Assembly: GCF_002245625.1 (NCBI RefSeq)
Contig: NZ_NOIG01000006.1
Coordinates: forward strand, 310,001-374,000
Source of the DNA: Acidovorax kalamii
GTDB taxonomy: Bacteria; Pseudomonadota; Gammaproteobacteria; Burkholderiales; Burkholderiaceae_C
Length of the DNA: 64,000 bases
Direction: 5' to 3'
Below are positions 35,292 to 43,940 of the stretch, one piece after another (the first letter of the stretch is position 1; every line of letters begins with the position of its first letter). The position numbers and the translations under genes were made by a program. Under the pieces are notes generated by a model. The model had not been told where the DNA came from, did no database searches, and worked only from the letters and a program-made list of their open reading frames with translations.

Positions 35292-35345
35292 TTTTTATAG
35301 CTGCTTACGCTTGATGCAAAAGCGCTAGAGGCATATTTCACTCAA
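35292..35345 (+). repeat. AT-rich interspersed element, copy E (most complete)
   Basis: TTTTTATAGCTGCTTACGCT, TGATGCAAAAGCGCTAGAGG, then CATATTTCACTCAAA. This copy best shows the family layout: (G/T)ATAGCTGCT, an AGCGC-type inverted pair (ACGCTTGAT ... AAGCGCT), AGAGGC and an AT-rich end. It lies between livF and the PaaK-like gene. Confidence 0.65.
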
Positions 35346-35369
35346 ACAACCTCACAAGGAAACCCAGGC

Positions 35370-36617
35370 ATGAGCACGTTCTATGACGCCCTGGAAACGC
35401 GCAGCCCCGCCGAGCGCGAAGCGGCCTTGATGGCGGCGCTGCCGCAGCAGATCGCCCATGCCCAGAAGGCGTCGCCCGCCTTTGCCGGCATCCTCGCGGG
35501 TGTGGATGCCAAAACCATCACCAGCCGCGCCGCCTTGGCGCAGCTGCCCGTCACGCGCAAGTACGAGCTGCTGGAGCGCCAGCAGGCAGGCCGCGCCACC
35601 AATGTGTTTGGCGGCTTCAGCGCGCTGGGATTTGGCCCCGGCATGACGCGTGTGTTTGCCAGCCCCGGCACCATCTACGAGCCCGAGGGCACACGGCCTG
35701 ACTACTGGCGCATGGCGCGCGCCATCCACGCCGCTGGCTTTCGCGGCGGGGAGCTGATCCACAACAGCTTCAGCTACCACTTCGTGCCTGCGGGTTCGAT
35801 GATGGAAACCGGCGCACACGCGCTGGGCTGCACCGTGTTTCCCGGCGGCACGGGCCAGACCGAGCAGCAGGTGCACGCCATGGCCGAGCTGAAGCCTGCG
35901 GGCTACATCGGAACGCCCAGCTTTCTGAAAATCATTGTCGAGAAGGCCGCCGAGCTGGGCGTGGCGCTGCCCACCGTCACCAAGGCCCTGGTGTCGGGCG
36001 AGGCGTTTCCGCCCTCGTTGCGCGACTGGTTTGCCGAGCGCGGCATTGCGGGCTACCAGTGCTACGCCACCGCCGACCTGGGCCTGATCGCCTATGAAAC
36101 ATCAGCCCGCGAAGGCCTGGTGCTGGACGAAGGCGTGATCGTGGAGATCGTGCGCCCCGGCACCGGCGACCCGGTGCCCGAGGGCGAAGTGGGCGAGCTG
36201 GTCATCACCACGCTCAACCCCGACTACCCGCTGATCCGCTTCGGCACCGGCGACCTGTCGGCCGTGCTGCCCGGCCCCTGCCCCACCGGCCGCACCAACA
36301 CCCGCATCAAGGGCTGGATGGGCCGTGCCGACCAGACCACCAAGGTGCGTGGCATGTTTGTGCACCCTGGGCAGATCGCCACGATTGCGCGGCGCTTTCC
36401 GCAGGTGCTGCGCGCGCGCCTGGTGGTCAGCGGCGAAATGGCCAACGACCAGATGGTGCTGCAGGTCGAGACCACCGAGACCGCCGAGGGCCTGGCCCAC
36501 CAGCTGGGCGACGCCATCCGCGAAGTGACCAAGCTGCGCGGCGAGGTGCAGATGGTGGCGCCGGGCACGCTGCCCAACGACGGCAAGGTGATCGAGGACG
36601 CGCGGAGTTATCGGTAA
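35370..36617 (+). CDS. Phenylacetate-CoA ligase family protein (PaaK-like)
   Basis: A 415-residue adenylate-forming enzyme of the PaaK group: FYDALETRSPAEREAALMAALP start, LPVTRKYELLERQQ, a divergent P-loop (VFASPGTIYEPEG in place of TSGTTG), YATADLGLIAYET (A5 position), LIRFGTGDLS and MGRADQTTKVRGMFVHPGQI (A8-like). The weak P-loop also occurs in other members annotated only by family, so activity on phenylacetate is not assured. It follows livF after two interspersed repeats and probably belongs to the same aryl- or acyl-CoA uptake/activation cluster. Confidence 0.82.
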   Translation: MSTFYDALETRSPAEREAALMAALPQQIAHAQKASPAFAGILAGVDAKTITSRAALAQLPVTRKYELLERQQAGRATNVFGGFSALGFGPGMTRVFASPGTIYEPEGTRPDYWRMARAIHAAGFRGGELIHNSFSYHFVPAGSMMETGAHALGCTVFPGGTGQTEQQVHAMAELKPAGYIGTPSFLKIIVEKAAELGVALPTVTKALVSGEAFPPSLRDWFAERGIAGYQCYATADLGLIAYETSAREGLVLDEGVIVEIVRPGTGDPVPEGEVGELVITTLNPDYPLIRFGTGDLSAVLPGPCPTGRTNTRIKGWMGRADQTTKVRGMFVHPGQIATIARRFPQVLRARLVVSGEMANDQMVLQVETTETAEGLAHQLGDAIREVTKLRGEVQMVAPGTLPNDGKVIEDARSYR

Positions 36618-36618
36618 C

Positions 36619-36720
36619 CGGGGCCGCTTGCGACGCCGCCCCCTGGGGAACGCCACCCGTGGCCTGGCAAAGCCGGTTCCACGCTGGCTCTGGCATTGGC
36701 AGGTGCCGGTTTCAGGGGCC
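36619..36720 (+). repeat. GC-rich palindromic intergenic element, copy 4 (diverged)
   Basis: CGCCGCCCCCTGGGGAACGC, CACCCGTGGCCTGGCAAAGC, CGGTTCCACGCTGGCTCTGG, CATTGGCAGG. It shares the ACGCCACCCGTGGCCTGGCA block with copy 3 at 47216 and the CTCTGGCATTGG tail with copy 1. It starts just after the PaaK-like stop. Confidence 0.6.
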
Positions 36721-36826
36721 CGCTGCGGGTTTTCGCCCCGGAGGAGACGGGTTTGCGGCAGCGCAAGACATGTCCACTTCATGCCCATTTGGCGCGCCGG
36801 GGAACCGCAGTGTTTACCCTAACAAT

Positions 36827-36885
36827 CGCTATATTATTGATAGCGAACAAAGCAATACAGACGAGCGCAACAGGCCTGTAGAGCT
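36827..36885 (+). repeat. AT-rich interspersed element, copy H (diverged)
   Basis: CGCTATATTATTGATAGCGA ... AAGCAATACAGACGAGCGCA ... AGGCCTGTAGAGC. It keeps GATAGC, GAGCGC and AGGCC in order but lacks the T-tract. The 359-base gap 36618-36976 holds this, copy 4 of the GC-rich element and no gene I can support; a promoter for the following Bug gene is likely near 36900-36960. Confidence 0.35.
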
Positions 36886-36976
36886 TAAAAACCATGCCAC
36901 CAGTGTGCTACGTACTATCCGCAATGTTTCCGCAAATCCCCCTCGCTATCATGGCCCGTCATTTACAGGAGAGACC

Positions 36977-37963
36977 ATGAAAAAGATGCTGAAACTCGCA
37001 CTGATTGCTGCCGCCGCAGCCGCTGCCTTTGGCGCCAGTGCCCAAGAGTTCCCCGCCAAGGACAAGACCGTCACCATCGTGGTGCCCTTTGCCGCCGGTG
37101 GCCCCACCGACCGCGTGGCCCGCGACCTGGCCGAAGCACTGCGCAAGCCCCTGGGCGCCACTGTGGTCGTAGACAACACCGCCGGTGCGGGCAGCTCCAT
37201 CGGCGCCGCCCGCGTAGCCCGCGCCACCCCCGATGGCTACACGCTGCTGCTCAACCACATTGGCATGTCCACCATGCCTGCGCTGTACCGCAAGCTCTCG
37301 TTCAGCGTGCCCAACGACTTTGAATACCTGGGCATGGTCAACGAAGTGCCCATGACGCTGATCGCGCGCCCCACCATGCCCGCGAACAACTTCAAGGAAC
37401 TCACGGCCTGGATCCAGCAGAACAAGGGCAAGATCAACCTGGGCAACGCCGGCCTGGGCGCTGCGTCGCACCTGTGCGGCCTGATGTTCCAGAGCGCCAT
37501 GCAGGTGGACATGACTGCCGTTCCCTACAAGGGCACCGCCCCCGCGATCACCGACCTGATTGGCGGCCAGATCGACTTGCTGTGCGACCAGACCACCAAC
37601 ACCACCTCGCAGATCGAAGGCAAGAAGGTCAAGGCCTATGCCGTGACCACCGCCAAGCGCCTGACCACGCCCGCCCTGAAGGACTTGCCCACGCTGGCTG
37701 AATCGGGCCTGAAGGACTTCAACGTGAGCATCTGGCACGGCCTGTACGCGCCCAAGGGCACGCCTGCCGATGTGCAGAAGAAGATCAATGACGCCCTCAA
37801 GACCGCTCTGAAGGACCCCGAGTTCATCAAGAAGCAGGAAGCCCTGGGCGCCGTGGTCGTGACCGACAAGCGCGTGGACGGCCCCGAGCACAAGAAGTTT
37901 GTGGCCGCCGAAATCGACAAGTGGGGTGCCGTGATCAAGGCCGCCGGCACCTACGCCGACTGA
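36977..37963 (+). CDS. Bug/TctC family periplasmic solute-binding protein
   Basis: A 328-residue protein with signal peptide MKKMLKLALIAAAAAAAFGASAQ and the Bug fold: VTIVVPFAAGGPTDRVARDL, GAGSSIGAARVARATPDGYTLL, YKGTAPAITDLIGGQIDLLCDQ and GLYAPKGTPADVQKKINDAL. These bind carboxylates or amides with extended conformation. No TctA/TctB permease genes are adjacent, so it is one of the orphan Bug proteins numerous in Burkholderiales. AGGAGA precedes the chosen ATG; the frame is open far upstream. Confidence 0.92.
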   Translation: MKKMLKLALIAAAAAAAFGASAQEFPAKDKTVTIVVPFAAGGPTDRVARDLAEALRKPLGATVVVDNTAGAGSSIGAARVARATPDGYTLLLNHIGMSTMPALYRKLSFSVPNDFEYLGMVNEVPMTLIARPTMPANNFKELTAWIQQNKGKINLGNAGLGAASHLCGLMFQSAMQVDMTAVPYKGTAPAITDLIGGQIDLLCDQTTNTTSQIEGKKVKAYAVTTAKRLTTPALKDLPTLAESGLKDFNVSIWHGLYAPKGTPADVQKKINDALKTALKDPEFIKKQEALGAVVVTDKRVDGPEHKKFVAAEIDKWGAVIKAAGTYAD

Positions 37964-38019
37964 CCTGGCAGCAGCGCTGCCCAACCGGGCGGCGCGGCAT
38001 CGCATCACCGCCCTCCTCC

Positions 38020-38058
38020 AGCCACCGCGCCACACGGCCCGGTGGCTTTCTTTTTTTT
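38020..38058 (+). terminator. Strong Rho-independent terminator
   Basis: An 8-bp stem AGCCACCG/CGGTGGCT with 12-base loop followed by TTCTTTTTTTT, about 60 bases after the first Bug gene. It separates the two Bug genes into different transcripts. Confidence 0.85.
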
Positions 38059-38246
38059 GACGCCCCGTTGCGGCACCCCGACTGGCCCATCACGGCGACA
38101 CGCGCGACGACTTGCAAGGCCGCGACACCCTCGGGTAATCCCATCTGCCCGGGCCGCACACACCCGCGTAGAACAGAGGGCAGACACGCCGAACAAGCAC
38201 AGACAGCGGCGCAGGCTTCCACTGGTTTCAACGAGGAATGGCTTCC

Positions 38247-39365
38247 ATGGCACACGCACACGACTTCCGCACCCCGGCGCGCTCCAGCGCGCAGATCCAG
38301 GCCCGCGCCCATGCGCGCAGCCGCCGCAAGGCCGTGGCCCTGGCCTTCACCCTGAGCGCGCTGGGCGCACTGGCCGTGGCCGCCGCCGGTGCGCTGCTGG
38401 CACCGGGCACGGCCCATGCCCAGGCGACCGCCCCTACAGGTGCAAGCTGGCCGACCAAGCCCGTGCGCATCGTGGTGCCGTTTGCGCCTGGGGGTACCAC
38501 CGACATCCTGGCGCGCGCCATGGCGCCGGAGCTGTCCAAGGCCTTCGGTCAGCAGTTCATCGTGGACAACCGCGCGGGCGCCGGTGGCAATGTAGGCGCC
38601 GAGGTGGTGGCCAAGTCACCGGGCGACGGCTACACCCTGCTCATGGGCACGGTGGGCACCCACGGCATCAACCGCGCGCTGTATGCCAAGCTGCCCTACG
38701 ACCCCATCAAGGACTTTGTGCCCATCACCCTGGTGGCCGCCGTGCCCAATGTGATGGTGATGAACACCGACAAGGCCAAGGCCCTGGGCGTGACCAATGT
38801 GCAGGACTTCATCCGCGTGGCCAAGGCCAGCCCCGGCAAGATGAACATGGCATCGAGCGGCAACGGCACCTCCATCCATCTGGCAGGCGAGCTGTTCAAG
38901 AGCATGACCGGCACCTTCATGCTGCACCTGCCCTACCGGGGCTCGGGACCGGCGCTCCTGGACATGGTGGCGGGCAACGCCGACGTGATGTTCGACAACC
39001 TGCCCTCGTCCATGGCGCAGATCAAGGCGGGCAAGCTGGTTGCGCTGGCCGTGACCAGCGCAGAGCGCTCGGGGGCCTTGCCCGACGTGCCCACGGTCGA
39101 GCAGGCAGGCGGCCCCACGCTCAAGGGTTATGAGGCCAGCTCCTGGTTCGGCCTGCTGGCCCCGGCAGGCACGCCGCCCGACATCGTGAACCGCATCCAG
39201 CAGGAGGTCGCCAAGTCCCTGGCCACACCGGCCATGAAGGAACGGCTGCTGGCCCAGGGCGCCATCCCTGGCGGCAACACCCCGGCCGACTTTGCCAAAC
39301 ACATCGACAACGAACACCGGAAATGGGCGCAGGTGGTAAAGACCTCGGGCGCCAAGGTGGACTGA
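38247..39365 (+). CDS. Bug/TctC family periplasmic solute-binding protein (second)
   Basis: A 372-residue Bug protein. A basic N-terminus precedes a signal segment ([20 protein letters not shown]...AHAQ), then [63 protein letters not shown] and [18 protein letters not shown]. An ATG at 38238 is in frame but GAGGA abuts it, while the chosen ATG has GAGGA at 9 bases. It is diverged from its upstream neighbour, so this is not a recent tandem duplication. Ligand unknown; no TctAB nearby. Confidence 0.9.
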   Translation: MAHAHDFRTPARSSAQIQARAHARSRRKAVALAFTLSALGALAVAAAGALLAPGTAHAQATAPTGASWPTKPVRIVVPFAPGGTTDILARAMAPELSKAFGQQFIVDNRAGAGGNVGAEVVAKSPGDGYTLLMGTVGTHGINRALYAKLPYDPIKDFVPITLVAAVPNVMVMNTDKAKALGVTNVQDFIRVAKASPGKMNMASSGNGTSIHLAGELFKSMTGTFMLHLPYRGSGPALLDMVAGNADVMFDNLPSSMAQIKAGKLVALAVTSAERSGALPDVPTVEQAGGPTLKGYEASSWFGLLAPAGTPPDIVNRIQQEVAKSLATPAMKERLLAQGAIPGGNTPADFAKHIDNEHRKWAQVVKTSGAKVD

Positions 39366-39383
39366 TACAGACAGGGTGCGCGA

Positions 39384-39770
39384 TCAGCCTGCAGGCAGCG
39401 CAGGGGGCCCCAGGCGCTTGGCCCCGGTGGCGAACGATGCCCGCTGGATGCGCCCACCCACCACCTCGTAAACACACAACATTTCCACCGTGCCCAGGCC
39501 CTCGGGGAAGTTGCGGGTGATCAGCTCGTAGTCCACCACCATGGCGCCCACCAAGGTGCGCGACAGCAGGCGCGCATGCAGGTCGGGCTCGGCAAAGCGC
39601 GCCAGAAACCGCTCCCGCATCTGCGCATGGCCCTGGGCCAGACGCTCACCGTGCAGCACATACTGCTCGGCATCGGGGGCATAGGTGGCCAGCAGCGCGT
39701 CGATGTCCTTGGCGTTGTAGGCATCCAGCTGCGCCTGCACCACGGCAAGGGGTGGCAAGACCGGGGCCAT
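39384..39770 (-). CDS. SnoaL/NTF2-like protein
   Basis: A 128-residue single-domain protein with the NTF2-like helix-sheet cone: VVQAQLDAYNAKDIDALLATYAPDAEQY, then HGERLAQGHAQMRERFLARFA and the closing strands VDYELITRNFPEGLGTVEMLCVYEVVGGRIQRASF. Members may be steroid isomerase-like or simply ligand-binding; nothing here fixes a substrate. It ends two bases from the DUF1840 gene stop region and follows it on the minus strand as a probable two-gene operon. Confidence 0.78.
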   Translation of the reverse strand: MAPVLPPLAVVQAQLDAYNAKDIDALLATYAPDAEQYVLHGERLAQGHAQMRERFLARFAEPDLHARLLSRTLVGAMVVDYELITRNFPEGLGTVEMLCVYEVVGGRIQRASFATGAKRLGPPALPAG

Positions 39771-39772
39771 GG

Positions 39773-40090
39773 CTACACCCCCCAGACCACATCCACCTGC
39801 TCGGCGGCACTGCGGCGCAACATCTCGATGAAGGGCGCCACGCGCTGGCGCAGGCGCACGGCCTCCATGCGCTCTTGTTCGGTCACCTCTTCACCCGCTT
39901 CATCCCCCGATGGCTGCGCCTCTTCGGCGGCCACCGCCGCCTCCAGCGCAGCAATGGCCGCAGGAATCTGGGCGGCAGTCACGATTCCGCTCGGCCCGGG
40001 GGTCTTGCCCATGATGGTCACGATCTGCCGCCCCTGAGGTTCCAGCATGATCAGATCGGCGGCGGCGCGGGACTTGAATTTGTAAAGCAT
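39773..40090 (-). CDS. DUF1840 family protein
   Basis: A 105-residue protein with the DUF1840 layout: MLYKFKSRAAADLIMLEPQGRQI, IMGKTPGPSGIVTAAQIPAAI, an acidic central helix (AEEAQPSGDEAGEEVTEQE) and RLRQRVAPFIEMLRRSAAEQVDVVWGV at the end. The family is typical of Burkholderiales and has no known function. It lies 2 bases upstream of the SnoaL-like gene on the same strand. Confidence 0.85.
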   Translation of the reverse strand: MLYKFKSRAAADLIMLEPQGRQIVTIMGKTPGPSGIVTAAQIPAAIAALEAAVAAEEAQPSGDEAGEEVTEQERMEAVRLRQRVAPFIEMLRRSAAEQVDVVWGV

Positions 40091-40211
40091 GGGATAGGAA
40101 AGCCTTCTCAGGTCAGGTCACAAAAGGGCGTGCAAACGCATGCCCCCTAGGCCCTTGATTGTGCGCCGGACAGGCCGGGGTGCCCCCAAAGACCCGCACG
40201 GGAACCCCCCA

Positions 40212-40240
40212 TTGACAGTAGTTTGTTTAGGTCTAAACTA
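40212..40240 (+). promoter_or_regulatory. Sigma-70-like promoter overlapped by a MarR-type operator
   Basis: TTGACA (40212-40217) and TAAACT (40234-40239) are separated by 16 bases. An inverted repeat TAGTTT-N10-AAACTA with inner TTTAG/CTAAA occupies 40219-40240, i.e. the spacer and -10. The MarR gene is second in the operon, so autorepression by MarR is the simplest reading. Transcription would start near 40246, at most a few bases before the ATG at 40248, and no Shine-Dalgarno is present. Confidence 0.6.
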
Positions 40241-40247
40241 TTTTGAC

Positions 40248-42599
40248 ATGAACATCCTCTGCATTGGCGGCGGGCCCGCCGGTCTCTATTTCGCCCTGCT
40301 GATGAAGCAGCAGAACCCCGCGCACCGCATCACGGTGGTCGAGCGCAACCGGCCGTTCGATACCTTTGGCTGGGGCGTGGTGCTGTCGGACCAGACGCTG
40401 GCCAACCTGCAGGCGGCCGACGCGCCCACGGCAGCCCTGATCGGCGACGCGTTCAACCACTGGGACGATATCGAGGTGTTTTTCAAGGGGCGCAGCGTGC
40501 GCTCCACCGGCCACGGCTTCTGCGGCATCGGCCGCAAGCGGCTGCTCAACATCCTGCAGGACCGGTGCCTGGCGCTGGGCGTGGAGCTGGTGTTCGAGAC
40601 GGACGTGGCCGACGACCAGGCGCTGGCCGCCCAGTACAACGCCGACCTGGTGATCGCGAGCGATGGCCTCAACAGCCGCATCCGCACCCGCTACGCCAGC
40701 GTTTACCAGCCCGACATCGACCTGCGCCAGTGCCGCTTCGTGTGGCTGGGCACCAAGAAAAAGTTCGACGCTTTTACGTTTGCTTTCGAGCAGACCGAGC
40801 ATGGCTGGTTCCAGGCGCACGCCTACCAGTTCGACGCCAACACCTCCACCTTCATCGTCGAGACGCCCGAAGCCGTGTGGAAGGCCCATGGTCTGGACGC
40901 CATGGAGCAGCCCGAGGCGATTGCATTTTGCGAAAAGCTCTTCGCGAAGTATCTGGACGGCAACGCCCTCATCAGCAACGCCACACACCTGCGCGGCTCG
41001 GCCAACTGGATCCGCTTTCCGCGCGTGATCTGCAACACCTGGGTGCACCGTGAACCCATCGGCGGCAAGCAGGTGCCCATCGTGCTGATGGGCGATGCGG
41101 CGCACACGGCGCACTTCTCGATCGGCAGCGGCACCAAGCTCGCGCTCGAAGACGCCATCGACCTCGCCAACGAGTTCGCCACCGGCCTGCCCATCGACGA
41201 CGTGCTGCAGCACTACGAGGCGCGCCGGAGCGTGGAGGTGCTCAAGATCCAGAATGCGGCGCGCAACTCTACGGAATGGTTTGAAAACGTGGCGCGCTAC
41301 ACCGGCATGCCCATTGAACAGTTCACCTACTCGCTGCTCACGCGCAGCCAGCGCATCAGCCACGAGAACCTGCGGCTGCGCGATGCCGCATGGCTGGAGG
41401 GCTATGAGGCCTGGCTCGCGGGTGGCAAGGCCGCGATTCCGCCCATGCTCACGCCTTTCACACTGAAAGCCCTCACGCTCAAGAACCGCATCGTCGTCTC
41501 GCCCATGGCCACCTACAGCGCGGTCGAAGGCGTGCCGCAGGACTTCCATCTGGTGCACCTGGGCGCGCGCGCCCTGGGCGGCGCCGCGCTGGTGATGGTG
41601 GAGATGACCAGCCCCACACCCGAGGGCCGCATCACCCCCGCCTGCCCGGGCCTGTGGAATGACGAACAGCAAAGCGCCTTTGCACGCATCGTGAGCTTTG
41701 TGCACGCCAGCAGCACGGCCAAGATCGGCCTGCAGCTGGGCCACAGCGGCCCCAAGGGCTCCACGCGCGTGGGCTGGAAGGGCACGGACGAGCCACTGGA
41801 GGCGGGCAACTGGCCCCTGCTGGCCGCCAGCCCCCTCGCCTACGGCGCGCAGAACCAGACGCCTGCCGCCATGACCCGCGCCGACATGGACCGGCTTACC
41901 GCCGCCTTCGTGGACAGCGCCCGCCGCGCCGTGGCCTGCGGCTTTGACTGGCTGGAGCTGCACTGCGCACACGGCTACCTGCTGGCCAGCTTTTTGAGCC
42001 CCGCCACCAACCAGCGCACCGATGAATACGGCGGCAGCCTGGAGAACCGTTGCCGCTACCCGCTGGAGGTGCTGACCGCGCTGCGCGCCGTGTGGCCCGC
42101 CGACAAGCCGCTCTCTGTGCGCATCTCGGCCCACGACTGGCTCCCCGATGGCAACACCGCCGACGACGCCATTGCCATCGCGCGCTTGTTCAAGGCCGCC
42201 GGTGCAGACCTGATCGACGTGTCCTCCGGCCAGACCACGCGCGACTCACGGCCCGTGTATGGCCGCATGTACCAGACACCGTTTGCCGACCGCATCCGCA
42301 ACGAGGTGGGCATTGCCACCATGGCGGTGGGCGCGATCACCGAGGCCGACCACGCGAACAGCATCATCGCGGCCGGCCGCGCCGACCTGTGTGCCATTGC
42401 CCGCCCGCACCTGGCCGACCCGGCCTGGACACTGCACGCCGCCGCACAGCTGAGCCCCCAGGCCGCCGCCCACACCGACTGGCCTGTGCAATACCACAGC
42501 GGCCGCGACCAGATGCTGCGCGAGATTGCCAAACAAAAGCAGATGGCCGCGCTGGCCGCACCGGCGCAGGAATCCAGCAAACCCGCAGCCATCGAGTAA
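40248..42599 (+). CDS. Fused aromatic acyl-CoA monooxygenase / old-yellow-enzyme reductase (2-aminobenzoyl-CoA monooxygenase/reductase-like)
   Basis: A 783-residue fusion. Residues 1-395 are a class A flavin monooxygenase ([18 protein letters not shown] dinucleotide fold; [20 protein letters not shown] for the FAD ribityl region). From about 397 an old-yellow-enzyme TIM barrel follows ([74 protein letters not shown]). This fusion is that of 2-aminobenzoyl-CoA monooxygenase/reductase from Azoarcus evansii; automatic annotation often says salicylyl-CoA 5-hydroxylase. It would hydroxylate and reduce the ring of an aryl-CoA with NAD(P)H and O2. First gene of a six-gene catabolic operon. Confidence 0.85.
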   Translation: MNILCIGGGPAGLYFALLMKQQNPAHRITVVERNRPFDTFGWGVVLSDQTLANLQAADAPTAALIGDAFNHWDDIEVFFKGRSVRSTGHGFCGIGRKRLLNILQDRCLALGVELVFETDVADDQALAAQYNADLVIASDGLNSRIRTRYASVYQPDIDLRQCRFVWLGTKKKFDAFTFAFEQTEHGWFQAHAYQFDANTSTFIVETPEAVWKAHGLDAMEQPEAIAFCEKLFAKYLDGNALISNATHLRGSANWIRFPRVICNTWVHREPIGGKQVPIVLMGDAAHTAHFSIGSGTKLALEDAIDLANEFATGLPIDDVLQHYEARRSVEVLKIQNAARNSTEWFENVARYTGMPIEQFTYSLLTRSQRISHENLRLRDAAWLEGYEAWLAGGKAAIPPMLTPFTLKALTLKNRIVVSPMATYSAVEGVPQDFHLVHLGARALGGAALVMVEMTSPTPEGRITPACPGLWNDEQQSAFARIVSFVHASSTAKIGLQLGHSGPKGSTRVGWKGTDEPLEAGNWPLLAASPLAYGAQNQTPAAMTRADMDRLTAAFVDSARRAVACGFDWLELHCAHGYLLASFLSPATNQRTDEYGGSLENRCRYPLEVLTALRAVWPADKPLSVRISAHDWLPDGNTADDAIAIARLFKAAGADLIDVSSGQTTRDSRPVYGRMYQTPFADRIRNEVGIATMAVGAITEADHANSIIAAGRADLCAIARPHLADPAWTLHAAAQLSPQAAAHTDWPVQYHSGRDQMLREIAKQKQMAALAAPAQESSKPAAIE

Positions 42600-42605
42600 A
42601 CCACC

Positions 42606-43085
42606 ATGGACCTCGAAGCCCGCCTGCACGGCGCCGCCCCCAGTGAACACCCCGAGGCCCTGCGCCTGTGGCTGCGCTTGCTCACCTGCACCCAGCTCAT
42701 CGAAAAGCAGGTGCGCAGCCACCTGCGTGCGCAGTTCGACACCACCTTGCCGCGTTTTGACCTGATGGCGCAGCTGGAGCGCGCGCCCGATGGCATGAAG
42801 ATGAAGGAACTCTCGCGCCGCATGATGGTGACGAGCGGCAACATCACCGGCATCACCGACCAGCTCGTGGCCGAAGGACTGGTGGAGCGCATGGATGTGG
42901 AGGGTGACCGTCGCGCCTACCTGGTGCGCCTCACACCCCAGGGCCGCGAGCAGTTCAACACCATGGCGCGCCAGCACGAGCAATGGATCGTCGAAGCCTT
43001 CGCCTCGCTGGGCGAGCGCGACATCGCCACCTTGTACCGCTTGCTGGGCAAGGTGAAAGAACATACACAGGAGACAGCCGAATGA
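42606..43085 (+). CDS. MarR-family transcriptional regulator
   Basis: A 159-residue winged-helix regulator with dimerisation helices at both ends and the MarR core [45 protein letters not shown] (short blocks: [30 protein letters not shown] with the wing Asp-Arg-Arg). MarR regulators of aromatic operons are usually released by the acid or its CoA ester. It sits inside the operon whose promoter carries a matching inverted repeat. Its stop overlaps the next start (ATGA). Confidence 0.9.
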   Translation: MDLEARLHGAAPSEHPEALRLWLRLLTCTQLIEKQVRSHLRAQFDTTLPRFDLMAQLERAPDGMKMKELSRRMMVTSGNITGITDQLVAEGLVERMDVEGDRRAYLVRLTPQGREQFNTMARQHEQWIVEAFASLGERDIATLYRLLGKVKEHTQETAE

Positions 43086-43936
43086 AGCACTACATCGGGG
43101 CAAGCAACCCCATGCGCGAGCAGTTCAACCCGCAAGCTAGCTATGTGGCCGAGCATTTCAGCTGGAGCTTTGCCGATGGCGTGGGCACCATCACGCTCAA
43201 CCGGCCGGACCGCAAGAACCCGCTCACTTTCCAGAGCTATTCCGAGCTGCGCGACTTCTTCTACGCCCTGCGCTTTGCCACGGATGTGAAAGCCATCGTG
43301 GTCACGGGTGCGGGCGGCAACTTCTGCTCGGGCGGCGACGTGCACGAAATCATCGGCCCGCTCACCACCATGACCATGCCCGAGCTGCTGGAGTTCACAC
43401 GCATGACAGGCGACCTGGTGAAAGCCATGCGCGCCTGCCCGCAGCCCGTGCTGGGCGCCATCGACGGCATCTGCGCCGGCGCGGGCGCGATGATGGCGCT
43501 GGCCTGCGACATGCGCTACGGCACCGAGGCCACCAAGACCGCCTTCTTGTTCACCCGCGTGGGCTTGGCTGGGGCCGACATGGGTGCCTGTGCGCTGCTG
43601 CCCCGCATGATCGGCCAGGGCCGCGCGAGCGAACTGCTGTTCACCGGCCGCGCGATGACGGCGCACGAAGGCCTGGCCTGGGGGTTCTTCAACGATTTGT
43701 ACGAAAGTGCCGACCTGCTGGCCAACGTGCAGGCCACCGCGCGCGCGCTGGCCGATGGCCCCACCTTCGCCCACGGTATGACCAAGACCATGCTGAGCCA
43801 GGAGTGGAGCATGACCATTGAGCAGGCCATCGAAGCCGAAGCGCAGGCCCAGGCCATCTGTATGCAGACCGAAGACTTCCGCCGCGCCTACGAAGCGTTC
43901 GCCGCCAAGCAGAAGCCCGTTTTCCAAGGGGACTAA
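43082..43936 (+). CDS. Enoyl-CoA hydratase/isomerase family protein
   Basis: A 284-residue crotonase-fold enzyme. Oxyanion-hole segments are [17 protein letters not shown] and [20 protein letters not shown]. The catalytic acid position reads [18 protein letters not shown], with an Asp like that of dienoyl-CoA isomerases rather than the Glu pair of classical hydratase. It probably acts on a ring or ring-derived dienoyl-CoA in the pathway started by the fused monooxygenase. Start ATG overlaps the marR stop by 4 bases. Confidence 0.87.
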   Translation: MKHYIGASNPMREQFNPQASYVAEHFSWSFADGVGTITLNRPDRKNPLTFQSYSELRDFFYALRFATDVKAIVVTGAGGNFCSGGDVHEIIGPLTTMTMPELLEFTRMTGDLVKAMRACPQPVLGAIDGICAGAGAMMALACDMRYGTEATKTAFLFTRVGLAGADMGACALLPRMIGQGRASELLFTGRAMTAHEGLAWGFFNDLYESADLLANVQATARALADGPTFAHGMTKTMLSQEWSMTIEQAIEAEAQAQAICMQTEDFRRAYEAFAAKQKPVFQGD

Positions 43937-43940
43937 CAAC

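Noticed and set aside
36977-39365. Recent tandem duplication of the two Bug genes
   Set aside because: The proteins share only the family motifs; signal regions and most positions differ, and a terminator separates them.
42983-43081. Upstream in-frame extension of the enoyl-CoA hydratase to 317 residues
   Set aside because: It would lie inside marR in another frame; the ATGA overlap start matches the family N-terminus.
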